A stretch of 64,000 bases of DNA from the NCBI RefSeq assembly GCF_035975855.1, contig NZ_CP109055.1, positions 4,402,001 through 4,466,000 of the forward strand, in the 5' to 3' direction. The stretch's first letter is position 1, and every line of letters starts with the position of its first letter. The translations under genes were made by a program, and so were the position numbers. This DNA is from Streptomyces sp. NBC_01304. GTDB taxonomy: Bacteria > Actinomycetota > Actinomycetes > Streptomycetales > Streptomycetaceae. Below the pieces are notes generated by a model. The model was not told the origin of the DNA, did no database searches, and saw only the letters and a program-made list of their open reading frames with translations. This document shows, piece after piece, positions 23,624 to 31,726 of the stretch.

Positions 23624-25234
23624 ATGGACCTGGTCATCCGCGACGCCAAAGTCATCGACGGCACCGGCGACACCGCCTACCGCGCCGACGTAGGCATAGC
23701 AGCAGGCCGGATCGCCGAGATCCGGAAAGAGGGCGAGGGGCCCCGCCCCACCGGGACGGAGACCGTCGAGGCCGACGGGCTCGCCCTGAGCCCGGGCTTC
23801 ATCGACATGCACGCCCACAGCGACCTCGCCCTGCTGCGCGACCCCGACCACAGCGCGAAGGCGGCCCAGGGCGTCACCCTGGAAGTCCTCGGCCAGGACG
23901 GCCTGTCCTACGCCCCCGTGGACGACCGGACCCTGACCCACGTCCGCCAGGCCATCACCGGCTGGAACGGCAACGGCGACGACATCGACTTCGACTGGCG
24001 CACGGTCGGCGGGTACCTGGACCGCCTCGACCGTGCGCACGGCGGCCGCGGCATCGCCGTGAACGCCGCGTACCTGATCCCGCAGGGGACGGTACGGATG
24101 TACGCCATGGGCTGGGACGACCGCGAGGCGACCCCCCAAGAGCTGGACCGGATGCGGCAGTTGGTCGCGGAGGGCATGGAGCAGGGCGCGGTCGGGATGT
24201 CGTCCGGGCTCACCTACACGCCCGGCATGTACGCCAAGGACTCCGAGCTCGCCGAACTGTGCCGGGTCGTCGCCTCGTACGACGGCTACTACTGCCCGCA
24301 CCACCGTTCGTACGGCGCCGGCGCCCTGGCGGCGTACGAGGAAATGGTGGACCTGACGCGGGAGGCGGGCTGCGCCCTGCATCTCGCGCACGCCACCATG
24401 AACTTCGGCGTGAACAAGGGCAAGGCCCCGGATCTGCTCGCGCTCCTGGACGGCGCCCTCGATGCCGGGGCGGACATCTCGCTCGACACGTACCCGTACA
24501 CCCCGGGCTGCACGACCCTCGTCGCGATGCTGCCGAGCTGGGCGAGCGAGGGCGGGCCCGACGCGATCCTCGCGCGGCTGCGGGACGACGAGACCGCCGA
24601 GAAGATCCGCCATCACATGGAGGAGATCGGGGCCGACGGCTGCCACGGTGTGCCGATCGAGTGGGACACCATCGAAATCTCGGGGGTTTCCGACCCGGGG
24701 CTCGCCTCCTGCGTGGGCAAGACGATCCAGGAGTCCGCCGACCAGCGGGGTGAGGCGCCCTGGGTCACGGCCCGCCGCCTGCTGATCAACGACCGGCTCG
24801 GGTCGACGATCCTGCAGCACGTCGGGCACGAGGAGAACGTCCGCGCGATCATGAAGCACCGCGTGCACACCGGGGGCTCGGACGGCATCCTGCAGGGCTT
24901 CAAGCCGCACCCGCGGGCGTACGGCACGTTCCCCCAGTACCTCGGGAAGTACGCCCGTGAGCTGGGCATCCTCTCCCTGGAGGAGACGGTCGCCCACCTC
25001 ACCTCGCGGCCCGCGGCCCGCCTGCGTCTCGCCGACCGGGGCCTCGTACGGGAGGGCTACCGCGCCGACCTGGTCCTCTTCGACCCTTCCACGGTCGCGG
25101 CCGGTTCGACCTTCGAAGCTCCCCGCACCTTGCCGGTGGGGATCCCGCATGTCCTGATCGACGGCAAGTTCGTGATGCGAGACGGCAAGCGGACGGATGC
25201 CCTGGCCGGGCGGGCGGTTCGGCGGGCGGCCTGA
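23624..25234 (+). CDS. N-acyl-D-amino-acid deacylase (amidohydrolase)
   Basis: A 536-residue metal-dependent amidohydrolase. GFIDMHAHSDL gives the HxH metal pair, GVTLEVLGQDG holds the region of the bridging ligand, and further His are in ALHLAHA and the C-terminal HTGGSDG. It releases D-amino acids from N-acyl forms, which would feed the deaminase encoded just before it. The ATG at 23624 follows AAGAGAGG; the frame upstream runs through the repeat. Confidence 0.9.
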   Translation: MDLVIRDAKVIDGTGDTAYRADVGIAAGRIAEIRKEGEGPRPTGTETVEADGLALSPGFIDMHAHSDLALLRDPDHSAKAAQGVTLEVLGQDGLSYAPVDDRTLTHVRQAITGWNGNGDDIDFDWRTVGGYLDRLDRAHGGRGIAVNAAYLIPQGTVRMYAMGWDDREATPQELDRMRQLVAEGMEQGAVGMSSGLTYTPGMYAKDSELAELCRVVASYDGYYCPHHRSYGAGALAAYEEMVDLTREAGCALHLAHATMNFGVNKGKAPDLLALLDGALDAGADISLDTYPYTPGCTTLVAMLPSWASEGGPDAILARLRDDETAEKIRHHMEEIGADGCHGVPIEWDTIEISGVSDPGLASCVGKTIQESADQRGEAPWVTARRLLINDRLGSTILQHVGHEENVRAIMKHRVHTGGSDGILQGFKPHPRAYGTFPQYLGKYARELGILSLEETVAHLTSRPAARLRLADRGLVREGYRADLVLFDPSTVAAGSTFEAPRTLPVGIPHVLIDGKFVMRDGKRTDALAGRAVRRAA

Positions 25235-25247
25235 CCGGTTCTCCTTT

Positions 25248-25383
25248 CCCCACCCCGCCCCTTCCCGAAATCCTGCGGAGCTGTGTCCTCAAGCGCCGGA
25301 CGGGCTGACTTTGTCAGCCCGTCCGGCGCTTGAGGACAGGCTTTGAAGTCGGCGGCAGCCTTACGGGAAGGGGCGGGGTGGGG
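25248..25383. repeat. G-arm repeat, copy 6 (perfect 25-bp inverted cores)
   Basis: C-rich arm from 25248; the core region at 25285-25309 pairs perfectly with 25313-25337 across a TTT loop; G-rich arm ends at 25383. This long hairpin is probably a terminator for the deacylase gene. The rest of the 335-bp gap (25384-25569) must contain the aminotransferase promoter, but I see no clear -10/-35 pair. Confidence 0.9.
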
Positions 25384-25569
25384 TAAATCACCCACCTCGC
25401 CACGGACCACGGTTCGCAAGCCCACAACCATTCGCGGACCGGCATTCCGCTTGCCCGCCGAGGCGAGGACCATGCGATGGAAGGCCCCGCCTCGCAGGGG
25501 CACAAAGCCCGACCTCGCACGGCCGAAAAGCGCGAGCGGCACCACGAAACACGCTCGTAAAGTTGCTAC

Positions 25570-26781
25570 ATGCAGCTGATCCAGTCGACGAAGCTCGCGA
25601 ACGTCTGTTACGAGATCCGGGGCCCGGTTCTCGAAGAGGCCATGCGGCTCGAAGCAGCAGGGCACCACATCCTCAAGCTGAACACCGGCAACCCCGCAGC
25701 CTTCGGCTTCGAGTGCCCGCCGGAGATCCTCGAGGACGTCCTGCGCAACGTCGGCTCGGCACACGGCTACGGCGACGCGAAGGGCCTGCTCTCCGCCCGC
25801 CGCGCGGTGATGATGCACTACCAGACGCTCGGCGTGGAGACCGACGTCGAGCACGTCTTCATGGGCAACGGCGTCTCCGAGCTCATCGTGATGGCGATGC
25901 AGGGCCTGCTCGACGACGGCGACGAGGTCCTCGTACCGGCCCCGGACTATCCGCTGTGGACGGCCGCCGTCGCACTGTCCGGCGGCACCGCCGTGCACTA
26001 CCGGTGCGACGAGCAGTCCGACTGGATGCCGGACCTCGCCGACCTGGAGCGGAAGATCACCGACCGCACCAAGGCGATGGTGATCATCAACCCGAACAAC
26101 CCGACCGGCGCCGTCTACAGCGACGAGATGGTGCGGGCCATGACGGACATCGCCCGCCGCCACAATCTGCTGGTCTGCTCCGACGAGATCTACGACAAGA
26201 TCCTGTACGACGGTGCCACGCACACCCCGACGGCCGCGCTCGCCCCGGACCTGCTCACGCTCACCTTCAACGGCATGTCCAAGGCCTACCGGGTGGCCGG
26301 CTACCGCTCCGGCTGGATGGTGGTCTCCGGGCCGAAGGCCCACGCCTCGTCGTACCTGGAGGGTCTGACGATCCTCGCGAACATGCGGCTGTGCGCCAAC
26401 ATGCCGTCCCAGCACGGGGTGGTCGCGGCGCTCACCGGCCGGCAGACCATCAATGACCTGGTGCTGCCGGGCGGCCGGCTGCTCGAACAGCGGGACACGG
26501 CGTACGACCTGCTCACGCAGATCCCGGGTGTGACGTGCGTGAAGCCGAAGGGGGCGCTGTATCTGTTCCCGCGGCTCGACCCGAAGGTCTTCAAGATCAA
26601 GGACGACCGGCAGATGGTCCTCGATCTGCTGCGGCGCGAGAAGATCATGGTGGTGCAGGGCACGGGGTTCAACTGGCCCGACCCGGATCACTTCCGCGTG
26701 GTGACCCTGCCCACGGCGACGGACCTCACCGATGCGATCACCCGGATCGGGAACTTCCTCGACGGGTACTCGCAGCCGTAA
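25570..26781 (+). CDS. Alanine-type aminotransferase (AlaA-like, class I/II PLP)
   Basis: A 403-residue aspartate-aminotransferase-fold enzyme resembling E. coli AlaA (glutamate-pyruvate transaminase). Landmarks: KLNTGNPAAFGF, GNGVSELIVMAMQ, PDYPLW, IINPNNPTGAVY (Asn that binds PLP), CSDEIYD (Asp that binds the pyridine N), NGMSKAYRVAGYRSGW (Schiff-base Lys and Arg), and a substrate Arg near FRVVTLP. It interconverts alanine/pyruvate with glutamate/2-oxoglutarate. The ATG at 25570 has no strong SD, with GTTGCTAC just before it. Confidence 0.9.
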   Translation: MQLIQSTKLANVCYEIRGPVLEEAMRLEAAGHHILKLNTGNPAAFGFECPPEILEDVLRNVGSAHGYGDAKGLLSARRAVMMHYQTLGVETDVEHVFMGNGVSELIVMAMQGLLDDGDEVLVPAPDYPLWTAAVALSGGTAVHYRCDEQSDWMPDLADLERKITDRTKAMVIINPNNPTGAVYSDEMVRAMTDIARRHNLLVCSDEIYDKILYDGATHTPTAALAPDLLTLTFNGMSKAYRVAGYRSGWMVVSGPKAHASSYLEGLTILANMRLCANMPSQHGVVAALTGRQTINDLVLPGGRLLEQRDTAYDLLTQIPGVTCVKPKGALYLFPRLDPKVFKIKDDRQMVLDLLRREKIMVVQGTGFNWPDPDHFRVVTLPTATDLTDAITRIGNFLDGYSQP

Positions 26782-26890
26782 CGCGGCGAAGCGGCCAAGC
26801 GGCCAGGACAAGGTCTATGACACCCGGCCCGCACTTCTCTGCGGGTCCAGCGCGGGCCGGGGTCGTATGGGGGGGAATGAGCCCTCGGGC

Positions 26891-27334
26891 TCAGTGGGCG
26901 GCGGCCAGTGCGTCCTTCGCCGCCGGCGCCGCCGCGTGTACGTCCATGCGCTCGGCCGCCAGGATCGCCGCCGCCGTGTCCGCGCGGGATGCCGCGACGA
27001 CCAGGGCCCGGCCCGCGAGGGCGTGTGCGCGCTGGTGCAGGGCGGCCAGGTGGGGCTCGTGGATCGCGGCCGCGACGGTCGACCTGACCGGGGGCAGGCC
27101 GCCCCTGAGCCGGGTGATCTGCCGGGCCAACTCCGCGGCGCCCGCGGTCAGTTCGGCCCGGTCCGCGGCGTCGCTCGTGAGGTCGCGGAGCTCGTCCGTG
27201 ACGGCGAGGAGGGCGGCGAGGTGGCCGGCCAGCTGGATTTCCAGCTCCTCCGCGCGGGAGCGGTGCGGGAAGTCCCCGACGGGGTGCTGGTCGGCCGTCG
27301 TGTGGACCGACTTGGTGCGGATCGGTTCGTACAT
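26891..27334 (-). CDS. Conserved helical protein of unknown function
   Basis: A 147-residue, nearly all-helical, Ala-rich protein with no membrane segment. I cannot name a family. The ATG at 27334 is chosen over one at 27364 because a GGAGG SD lies 7 nt upstream. A 15-bp palindrome sits 37 bp upstream of the start, suggesting a single regulated gene. Confidence 0.7.
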   Translation of the reverse strand: MYEPIRTKSVHTTADQHPVGDFPHRSRAEELEIQLAGHLAALLAVTDELRDLTSDAADRAELTAGAAELARQITRLRGGLPPVRSTVAAAIHEPHLAALHQRAHALAGRALVVAASRADTAAAILAAERMDVHAAAPAAKDALAAAH

Positions 27335-27370
27335 GGGACGGCCTCCAAGCTGTGGTGAAGCCATCCTAGC

Positions 27371-27385
27371 TTAGATTTCGTCTAA
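27371..27385. promoter_or_regulatory. Operator-like palindrome TTAGA-N5-TCTAA
   Basis: The sequence TTAGATTTCGTCTAA is AT-rich for this genome, and the symmetry extends to CTTAGA / TCTAAAG. It lies upstream of the helical-protein gene and 84 bp after the end of the TerY-P kinase gene. It may overlap a -10 element. Confidence 0.5.
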
Positions 27386-27468
27386 AGTTGAGCGGGGTCG
27401 ATCCGGGAAGGTCGATCCGCGAAGGTCCATCAGGGAAGGCCGATCCGGGAAAGTCGTTTCCCCCGCCG

Positions 27469-28647
27469 TCAGCCCAGCACCGCCAGCACGACCACCAGCA
27501 GGGCGAGGACCACCAGCAGGATCGCGACCTTCGCCCCGGCCGACAGCCCGGGTGCCGCAGCGGGCGTCGGCAGCACAGGGCCCGGGTCCGCGGGCAGCGG
27601 CACGCCCCGGGGCGGCGCCGCATTGAACACGTCCTGCCCCGTCGCGGACAGCCGCGCGCACCACGGGCAGGAGGCCAGGTGTGACCCATGGGTGTGGCGG
27701 GGCCGAGCCGTGCACACCTGCACCCGCCCCCGTTCCTGGTCGAGTGCGCGCAGCCAGTCCCGTGCGGTGGGCCGCGCCTTGGGCTCGAGGACGCCGGGTC
27801 CGAAGGCGTTGCGGGCCAGGGCGAGCAGGCCCGGTGGCAGTACCGAGGGGTCGACGATGCCGCGGGGGACGACGACCTGCTCGGGCCTGACCACGTAGGA
27901 GATGCTCGCCGCGATGTTGTCCTTGACCGTGGAGTCCTCGGAGCTGTTGTGCGGCACCCCGCCGAAGGGGTGGTTGCCGACGGCGAGCAGCTGGTAGACG
28001 AGCACGGCGAGCGCGAAGTCGTCGCTCTGCACGGTGGCCGGGCCGCCCGCCTGGCGCTCGGGCGAGGAGTAGTCGGTGGTGTGCATCAGGCACGGGAAGG
28101 CCTCGCCGGACACCGGGTCGGTGAAGGCGATGGAGTCGCAGTCGAGGAAGGTGACGAAGCCGTTGCGGTCCACGACCACGTTGCTGCTGGAGAAGTCGCC
28201 GACGACCAGGCCCTCGTGGTGCATGCGCGCCGTCATGAAGGCCAGATTCCAGGCGACGCCGAGCAGGAACCGCCAGTCCGCCCGGTCGGGGAACAGCCGC
28301 AGCCGCTGCGACCTGGTGAACAGGCCGACCAGTTGCACGTGTTGGGGCTCCCCGAACCGGCGCATCGCATAGCCGAGGAACGTGCCCTGCGGGGAGCGGG
28401 CCAGCGCGGTCGGCCAGGCCAGCTCCGGCTGCTGGGAGGAGTCGACGGGCCGGTCGCCGAGCGGGGACATCGCCAGCATCCGGGTCAACCGGCGCTCCTG
28501 CTCGGCGCTCGGGCGCTCCCGGTACAGCTTGACGACCGTGCCGTGCTCGCCCTGCACCGGGAACACGGCCGCCTCGCCGCCGCCCTTCAGCGGCTGCTCG
28601 GCCAGGGTCACCAGGCGTCCGCCCAGCATGATCTGCCGCCCCGTCAT
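27469..28647 (-). CDS. TerY-P triad atypical protein kinase with C-terminal Cys/His motif and TM tail
   Basis: A 392-residue protein. Residues 10-290 are a divergent kinase: GGGEAAVFPV (loop), VVKLY (Lys), catalytic segment LVVGDFSSSNVVV (Asp and Asn kept) and FLDCDS where DFG would be. After it comes a Cys/His cluster (CTARPRHTHGSH, CPWC) resembling a zinc ribbon, then a Pro-rich linker and a terminal hydrophobic helix (ILLVVLALLVVVLAVL). This kinase is the third partner of the vWA/PP2C/kinase TerY-P triad. It overlaps the PP2C gene by ATGA. Confidence 0.85.
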   Translation of the reverse strand: MTGRQIMLGGRLVTLAEQPLKGGGEAAVFPVQGEHGTVVKLYRERPSAEQERRLTRMLAMSPLGDRPVDSSQQPELAWPTALARSPQGTFLGYAMRRFGEPQHVQLVGLFTRSQRLRLFPDRADWRFLLGVAWNLAFMTARMHHEGLVVGDFSSSNVVVDRNGFVTFLDCDSIAFTDPVSGEAFPCLMHTTDYSSPERQAGGPATVQSDDFALAVLVYQLLAVGNHPFGGVPHNSSEDSTVKDNIAASISYVVRPEQVVVPRGIVDPSVLPPGLLALARNAFGPGVLEPKARPTARDWLRALDQERGRVQVCTARPRHTHGSHLASCPWCARLSATGQDVFNAAPPRGVPLPADPGPVLPTPAAAPGLSAGAKVAILLVVLALLVVVLAVLG

Positions 28648-29429
28648 CTGCGTACCGCCCTCAGAACCGTCTTGTCGTCGGCGTTGAGCGCGGAGAGCCG
28701 GTCGGAGCGGAGCAGCTCGGCCAGCTGTTCACCGTCCTCGTCGGGGTCGAGGTCCGGGCGTTCCAAGGATCCCAACACCGCTGCGACGAAGGCGGAGTTG
28801 GGAGTGCCCGCGCTGGTCAGGGCGGCCTGGACCAGGCCGTCCGTGGAGAGCAGCACACCGTCGACGCCCGGGTCGCGCACGCAGTCCGTACGCACCCAGC
28901 GGTCGGCCCGCGGTGAGGTGAGGAACACCGTCTCGTTGCTGTACTCGCTGGCCGCCTCGGCCTGCGGCAGCAGGTGGTACTGCCGCTTGCCCTCGGCGTC
29001 GGCGCCCGCCCGCACGATCACGAAGCCGTCGCCGACGCTGACATGCCCGAGCCAGTCCGGCGTGAGCACGACGACGGTGAGCGTGGTGGCGAAGTCGTCA
29101 AGGCGGGCGGCCCCGGCCACCTGGGAGGCGAAGTCGTCCCGCACCAACTCATAGGTTCGGAGCAACAGTTGATGTGCCGCCTCGCCCGCCGGGCAGGGCG
29201 CCGCAGCCGCCGTACGGCCGAAGTGCTCGACCGCGAGGCGTACCGCGAGCCGGGCGCCCTCCTGGGAGCGGGGCCTGCTGCCCGCGCCGTCCGCGACCGC
29301 GAGGACGGTGACCTCCGGCCCGCCGTCCGCGCCCCACACGGCACTGTCCCAGGCGTCCTGGCAGGGCGCCCCGGTCCGGCGGTGCCGGTAACCCTCGACG
29401 CTCACTCCGTGCGTACGCCATCCAGCCAC
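28644..29429 (-). CDS. PP2C-family protein phosphatase of the TerY-P triad
   Basis: A 261-residue metal-dependent Ser/Thr phosphatase. GAPCQDAWD and VLAVADGAGS carry the first metal-binding Asps, LSTDGL the next and NADDKTVL the last, so the metal site is complete. Expected to reverse the action of the adjacent kinase(s). GTG start at 29429 with GGAGG about 10 nt upstream; 49 bp after the vWA gene. Confidence 0.92.
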   Translation of the reverse strand: MAGWRTHGVSVEGYRHRRTGAPCQDAWDSAVWGADGGPEVTVLAVADGAGSRPRSQEGARLAVRLAVEHFGRTAAAAPCPAGEAAHQLLLRTYELVRDDFASQVAGAARLDDFATTLTVVVLTPDWLGHVSVGDGFVIVRAGADAEGKRQYHLLPQAEAASEYSNETVFLTSPRADRWVRTDCVRDPGVDGVLLSTDGLVQAALTSAGTPNSAFVAAVLGSLERPDLDPDEDGEQLAELLRSDRLSALNADDKTVLRAVRR

Positions 29430-29478
29430 CGGTCCAGCACCTCCCCCCTCAACAGGCCGCGCCTCATGGGCGCGCGGC

Positions 29479-30246
29479 TCAGGCTTCCCATGCCGGGCGC
29501 TGGGTGCGGAACTGGTGGAAGATCTTCTCGAAGACCTCGTCCCCCTCGCCCTTCTGCGCGGCGGCCGCGCTGGCCGACATCAACTGCAGCAGCTCACGGA
29601 ACGGGAAGCCCTGCAGATTCGCGTTGAACGTCGGCGCGAAGGCCCGCAGCACGGACTGCCCGCGCTCGGTGATGCCGCCGACCCCGATCGCGTACAGCCT
29701 GAAGCGCCTGGCGCGCTGCTCGGCCTCCAGGACGGGGACGATGCGCTGCCAGCCGGTGGTGTAGTGGCCGGTGCCGTCCGTCGGCAGGCCGTCGGTCACC
29801 AGACAGATCTGCGGGCGGTAGTACTGCAGTCCCAGCCGGCGCAGTTCGGACTTTCGGTCCGCCACTATCCGCATGGCCAGCTCTACGCCCTCGGTCATCA
29901 GGGTCACGCCGTTCGCCACGAACCGCGGAGCCTGGAAGGCGTGTGCGGGCACGAACGGGCTGACGCCGGAGCCCGGTTGGATCCGCTGCGGACCGTGCCA
30001 GGCGGCCACCGACTGGTCGCCGAAGGTGATGACGGCGACCTCGACGCTGTAGCTGAGGCTGACGTCGCTGTGCAGTTCATGGGTCCACTCGGCGAGCGCG
30101 CCGTTGAGCGCCTCTATGGGCTTGCCCTCCATGGAGCGCGAGGTGTCGATGCAGAGGACCAGCGGCAGGCGCTGGGCGTTGTTCTCGAAGTCGAAGTCGA
30201 GGTCGGCGTACTGCGGGGCCACCGTGGGGGGCCGTTCACTGGTCAT
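29479..30246 (-). CDS. TerY-like vWA-domain protein
   Basis: A 255-residue von Willebrand A protein. The MIDAS motif DTSRSM (residues 34-39), the Thr in NGVTLMTEG and the Asp in LVTDGLPTDG are all present, so it should bind a divalent metal. TerY proteins act as phospho-regulated metal-linked adaptors. The ATG at 30246 has an AGGAG SD and overlaps the upstream gene by 11 bp. Confidence 0.92.
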   Translation of the reverse strand: MTSERPPTVAPQYADLDFDFENNAQRLPLVLCIDTSRSMEGKPIEALNGALAEWTHELHSDVSLSYSVEVAVITFGDQSVAAWHGPQRIQPGSGVSPFVPAHAFQAPRFVANGVTLMTEGVELAMRIVADRKSELRRLGLQYYRPQICLVTDGLPTDGTGHYTTGWQRIVPVLEAEQRARRFRLYAIGVGGITERGQSVLRAFAPTFNANLQGFPFRELLQLMSASAAAAQKGEGDEVFEKIFHQFRTQRPAWEA

Positions 30247-31246
30247 GTGCTTCTCCTGTGGGCGTGCCCCCGCGGGGCGGCAGAGCGAGTAGGACGTCCG
30301 GTTCGGGTTCTCGTGCCGGGTGTACGTCGACGAGCTCGCCGGGGGCGGGCGGCGGCAGGTCCGGATCGGTCCAGCGGACGCGGTGCAGGCAGTCGTCGAG
30401 TTCGACGTAGCCCTGCGGGTGCAGGGCGGAGCGGACGACGGCTCGTCGGCCGCGGGGCCCGGGCGGCGCCTTGGCTGCGGGCCGCACGGGGCGAGGGCGC
30501 TCAACCGGTCGCGCGGGGGCCCGGGTTGTTGCCCTGGGGCGCAAGTCGTCCGTGGTCAGGGTGGGCCCGGGCGAGGCGCGCGGGGCGGGTGGGGCACCCG
30601 AGTGGGCGTACGCATGACGCACTCCGCTGCGCCGGATCGCCAGGACCAGGAGGGCGGCGAGGACGAGGAGGGCGGCGAGGACCGCCCACAGCACCCACAG
30701 CGAGGAGTCCTCCTCCCCGGTGTCCAGTGAGTCGGCCAGCTCTGCCTCGATCAGGTCGGCGCCGGCGCGCTTCCTGTCCAGCAGGGCGCACAGTGCTCTG
30801 CCGGGGCCCTCGCAGGCCCCGGCGGCGGTGAGCTCGCCCAGGGCTTCCCGGCTCAGCGGGGTGATCACACTGTCGGGGGCCACCCCGCGCTGCTTGGCCA
30901 GGACGAGCAGGACCGTGCCGCCCTGGCCGGTCTCCGCCTCGGCCGGGACCTCGACGCGCAGCGTGCCCCGGTCGAGCAGCTCCTTGCGTGCGGTCAGCCC
31001 CAACGCCGCGGGGGCTACGTCGAGTTGGAGCGGCTTGCCCAGGGTCACCCGTTCCGGGGCGTCATCCAACTGAACGCGTACGGCCAGGCAGTCGAGCCGC
31101 TGCGAGAGCGGGCCCGCGCAGGGCTGCTCCGCCGCGGCGGCCTCGTGCGAAGTGACCAGCGCGCCGAGGCAGCCGAGCAGACCGAGCAGGCACAGGAGCA
31201 TGCCACCCGGCCGAACCCACCGCGTTCCGCACCCCACGGATTCCAC
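30236..31246 (-). CDS. Membrane protein of the TerY-P operon (two TM, extracellular domain)
   Basis: A 336-residue protein. Hydrophobic segment 15-36 acts as signal or anchor; residues 40-180 are probably outside the cell, with Cys pairs (PCAG/DCLA and ACEG/LCAL); a second helix lies near 185-207 (LWVLWAVLAALLVLAALLVL); the cytoplasmic tail is Pro/Arg-rich with a short C-terminal module (YVELDDCLHRVRW). No family recognised. Position between YbjN and vWA genes suggests a sensor or anchor for the triad. Confidence 0.75.
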   Translation of the reverse strand: MESVGCGTRWVRPGGMLLCLLGLLGCLGALVTSHEAAAAEQPCAGPLSQRLDCLAVRVQLDDAPERVTLGKPLQLDVAPAALGLTARKELLDRGTLRVEVPAEAETGQGGTVLLVLAKQRGVAPDSVITPLSREALGELTAAGACEGPGRALCALLDRKRAGADLIEAELADSLDTGEEDSSLWVLWAVLAALLVLAALLVLAIRRSGVRHAYAHSGAPPAPRASPGPTLTTDDLRPRATTRAPARPVERPRPVRPAAKAPPGPRGRRAVVRSALHPQGYVELDDCLHRVRWTDPDLPPPAPGELVDVHPAREPEPDVLLALPPRGGTPTGEAHDQ

Positions 31247-31270
31247 CCCCGATTCCCCTGGAACATCCGG

Positions 31271-31726
31271 CTACAGCTGGAACACCTCATGGCACCGCAG
31301 GAACATCTGCCGGGTCTGCTCGGCCCAGTCCCCCGCCATCGCATCGAAGCCGGCGGGCGTCATACGGCAGGCGAGCGGCACCTGACAGACCCCGGCAATA
31401 CAGGGCTGCGGGCCGCGTACGTCCCAGACGGAGAGCATCGGGAACAGCTGCTCGGTGTTCCATGCGTTGGCCGCGGCCGCCGCGATCGCGAGCTGGTCGG
31501 GGCGCAGCCGGCGACCGTCCGTCATGAAGGCGACAAGGAGCCGCCGGGTCGTGGTGAACCGCATGGTGACGACGCGCTCCGCGGACGGCAGGTCGAGTTC
31601 CAGGTTGACGGAGTGCTCGTCGGCGGCGGACGGCACATTGGTGCGCACGGTCCAACCGCTCACCAACTCCCGCCACCGGGCCCCGAGTTCCAGCTCCCGG
31701 TCCACCTCAACGCTCCCCGCGTCCAT
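31271..31726 (-). CDS. YbjN-like (type III chaperone fold) protein
   Basis: A 151-residue alpha/beta protein; residues 30-110 (WTVRTN..., MRFTTTRRLLVAFMTDGRRL, WNTEQLFPMLSVW) resemble YbjN/TY3-chaperone-like domains, which usually bind other proteins. Its start overlaps the 3' end of the kinase gene by 20 bp. Family call is by pattern only. Confidence 0.65.
   Translation of the reverse strand: MDAGSVEVDRELELGARWRELVSGWTVRTNVPSAADEHSVNLELDLPSAERVVTMRFTTTRRLLVAFMTDGRRLRPDQLAIAAAAANAWNTEQLFPMLSVWDVRGPQPCIAGVCQVPLACRMTPAGFDAMAGDWAEQTRQMFLRCHEVFQL

Noticed and set aside
26732..27358. Plus-strand 208-codon frame opposite the helical-protein gene
   Set aside because: Arg/Gly/Val-rich antisense composition with no motif; the minus-strand gene has an SD and balanced helical sequence.
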